64,000 nucleotides of DNA, from contig NZ_JAIWIA010000038.1 in assembly GCF_020176695.1 (NCBI RefSeq), positions 86,726-150,725 of the forward strand, in the 5' to 3' direction. The notes under the pieces were generated by a model, which worked only from the letters and a program-made list of their open reading frames with translations, was not told where the DNA came from and searched no databases. The position numbers and the translations under genes are program-made. Positions 63,101 through 64,000 of the stretch are shown here, piece by piece. The DNA is from Massilia sp. MS-15 (lineage in GTDB: Bacteria > Pseudomonadota > Gammaproteobacteria > Burkholderiales > Burkholderiaceae_D). Each line of letters begins with the position of its first letter. Position 1 is the first letter of the stretch.

Positions 63101-64000
63101 GGCCACGCCGGACACGTTGGCCTGGCCACCGAGCTTGCCCTCGGTTCCCACCTCGCGGGCGACGCGGGTCACCTCGGAGGCGAACGAGGACAGCTGGTCC
63201 ACCATGACGTTGATGGTGTCCTTCAGTTCCAGGATCTCGCCCTTCACGTCCACGGTGATCTTCTTGGACAGGTCGCCGCGCGCCACCGCGGTGGTCACCG
63301 CCGCAATGTTTCGCACCTGGCCGGTCAGGTTCGAGGCCATGAAGTTGACGTTGTCGGTCAGGTCCTTCCAGGTGCCGCCGACGCCCGGCACATAGGCCTG
63401 GCCGCCCAGCTTGCCTTCGGTACCCACCTCGCGCGCCACGCGGGTCACCTCGGATGCGAACGAGGACAGCTGGTCCACCATGACGTTGATCGTGTTCTTC
63501 AGTTCGAGGATCTCGCCCTTCACGTCCACCGTGATCTTCTTGGACAGGTCGCCGTTCGCCACCGCGGTCGTCACCTCCGCGATGTTACGCACCTGGCCGG
63601 TCAGGTTACCCGCCATGAAGTTCACGTTGTCGGTCAAGTCCTTCCAGGTACCGGCCACACCCGGCACGTTGGCCTGGCCGCCCAGGCGGCCCTCGGTACC
63701 CACCTCGCGCGCCACGCGGGTCACCTCGGATGCGAAGGAGTTCAGCTGGTCGACCATCACGTTGATGGTGTTCTTCAGTTCGAGAATCTCGCCCTTCACG
63801 TCCACCGTGATCTTCTTGGACAGGTCGCCGTTCGCCACCGCAGTGGTCACGTCGGCGATGTTACGCACCTGGCCGGTGAGGTTACCCGCCATCGAGTTGA
63901 CCGAATCGGTCAAGTCCTTCCAGGTGCCGCCCACGCCCTTCACCTGGGCCTGGCCGCCGAGCTTGCCCTCGGTGCCGACTTCACGGGCGACGCGGGTCAC
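60104..64000 (-). CDS. Poly-HAMP hybrid histidine kinase, N-terminus beyond window
   Basis: The last 1298 residues of a very large kinase. In order: four HAMP units of 92 residues (about 1-368 of the visible part), a GAF domain (390-550), a coiled coil, HisKA with [10 protein letters not shown] (His near 608), HATPase (720-850) and three receiver domains (beginning near 910, 1030 and 1175), each with its own phospho-acceptor region ([24 protein letters not shown]). No transmembrane segment in the visible part. The layout resembles the fungal Nik1/group III osmosensor kinases and their bacterial relatives. Co-translated with the CheR-like protein. Confidence 0.9.
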   Translation of the reverse strand: MTRVAREVGTEGKLGGQAQVKGVGGTWKDLTDSVNSMAGNLTGQVRNIADVTTAVANGDLSKKITVDVKGEILELKNTINVMVDQLNSFASEVTRVAREVGTEGRLGGQANVPGVAGTWKDLTDNVNFMAGNLTGQVRNIAEVTTAVANGDLSKKITVDVKGEILELKNTINVMVDQLSSFASEVTRVAREVGTEGKLGGQAYVPGVGGTWKDLTDNVNFMASNLTGQVRNIAAVTTAVARGDLSKKITVDVKGEILELKDTINVMVDQLSSFASEVTRVAREVGTEGKLGGQANVSGVAGTWKDLTENVNQLAANLTNQMRAIGEVATAVTRGDLSRSIQVEARGEVSYLKDNINEMIRNLKETTQKNAQQDWLKTNLARFTRLLQGQRDLQAVTKLILSELAPLVSAHHGVFYMMDSQESDARLRMIASYGYRSSRKLPTSFLPGEGLVGQCALEKTRIWLTDVPRDYIVVSSGLGSAPPNNIVVLPILFEQQVKAVIEIASLDRFTETHLSFLDQLMESIGVVLNTIEANSRTESLLTQSQSLAQELQQTNQELAEKARLLSEQNIEVERKNREVEQAKLALEEKATQLALSSKYKSEFLANMSHELRTPLNSLLILAQQLSDNPEGNLSARQVEFAKTIHGSGSDLLTLINDILDLSKIESGTVTLDVSEYRFSNLRNYVDRTFRHMAEAKHLGFQVDLADNLPTAVMTDTTRLQQVLKNLLSNAFKFTSHGQVALTISLVDSGWTADHPNLVHADAVLAFSVRDTGVGIPSDKLQLIFEAFQQADGSTARKYGGTGLGLSISRELARLLGGEIRVESTVNVGSTFTLYLPYNRAGFINYEQTRQSQPARLAPPPAPATTVSYQPVVQSRSDAASADALREGSDNNVALAEYASVLDDRGLVTPGDPSVLIVEDDERFAKALLDFAREKNFKGIVTQRGDSALSLARDYLPSAILLDIDLPDIDGFTVLDRLKRDPNTRHIPVHVISQQAERERALRQGAISYINKPVGREALQEEFKRIQKFLMGGKRSLLVVEDDMAQRESIVALIGNADIHMVTVDTGAAAMEALESAHFDCMVLDLTLPDVSGFDLLDRIGANERLRDLPVVIYTAKELSRKEVTKLKRYAKTIVMKDARSPERLLDETALFLHRSQASLPEQQRRMLEEIHALDGGLAGRKVLIVDDDLRNIFALSTLLERQQMQVLFAENGRDGIEVLEKDPSIEIVLMDIMMPEMDGYDTMRAIRRIPKFRSLPIITLTAKAMKGDRDKCIAAGASDYITKPVDVAQLLSMMRVWLH
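62897..64000 (-). repeat. 276-bp tandem HAMP repeats
   Basis: Units on the minus strand: 64000-63725, 63724-63449, 63448-63173 and a diverged last one 63172-62897. Each encodes 92 residues beginning [12 protein letters not shown] and containing [15 protein letters not shown]. The first three units are nearly identical at the DNA level. The array continues beyond the window. Confidence 0.93.

Overview
This 64 kb window is high-GC (strong G/C preference at third codon positions), densely coding DNA with many 1-4 base ATGA overlaps. The gene content (FDH3-type formate dehydrogenase with DUF3305/DUF3306 accessories, a CioAB-like bd oxidase with a DUF2474 peptide, FNR, poly-HAMP hybrid kinases, an aryl-CoA degradation cluster) suggests a betaproteobacterium of the Oxalobacteraceae, probably Massilia/Telluria-like. 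This is inferred from gene content; no rRNA is present to confirm it. No tRNA, rRNA, insertion sequence, prophage or CRISPR array was recognised.

Layout. 1-4.5 kb: end of an unknown gene, a secreted DUF885 protein, a PH-like membrane protein, a wrecked VOC/glyoxalase gene and a metallophosphoesterase. 4.5-8.7 kb: an FNR-type oxygen regulator with an unusual N-terminal extension, divergent from a cyanide-insensitive-type bd oxidase operon. 8.8-20.3 kb: a long formate dehydrogenase operon (TorD chaperone, Tat peptide, alpha, beta and gamma subunits, two lipoproteins, a repeat-rich secreted protein, DUF3305, DUF3306, a polyferredoxin), ending in an acyl-CoA synthetase. Together with the oxidase this forms a low-oxygen respiration block.

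20.3-24.8 kb: a stress island with two GreA/Rnk-like paralogues and two universal stress proteins. It has a promoter with a ~350-nt structured leader, and the same hairpin lies before both GreA-like genes. 24.8-35.9 kb: SET-domain protein, PncB, chemoreceptor, HTH-GAF regulator, DUF4019, MRJP-like protein, topoisomerase IB, Na+/H+ antiporter and a hybrid kinase. 36.1-41 kb: a catabolic operon (bifunctional flavin monooxygenase/old-yellow-enzyme fusion, enoyl-CoA hydratase, acyl-CoA dehydrogenase, RidA) fitting aerobic CoA-dependent degradation of 2-aminobenzoate or a related aromatic acid.

41-55.3 kb: mixed genes, including a PhoD-like phosphatase, an IorAB-type molybdenum hydroxylase, a diguanylate cyclase, and an erythromycin-esterase/phosphoribosyltransferase/Hsp20 stress group. 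55.3-56.2 kb: a noncoding, less GC-rich region carrying two diverged direct copies of a DnaA-box element with identical box spacing, which is the most unusual noncoding signal here. 56.2-64 kb: an HD-domain nucleotidase, GlpD, a glutathione transferase, a CheR-like protein lacking its SAM motif, and the C-terminal ~1300 residues of a poly-HAMP hybrid histidine kinase that runs off the window.
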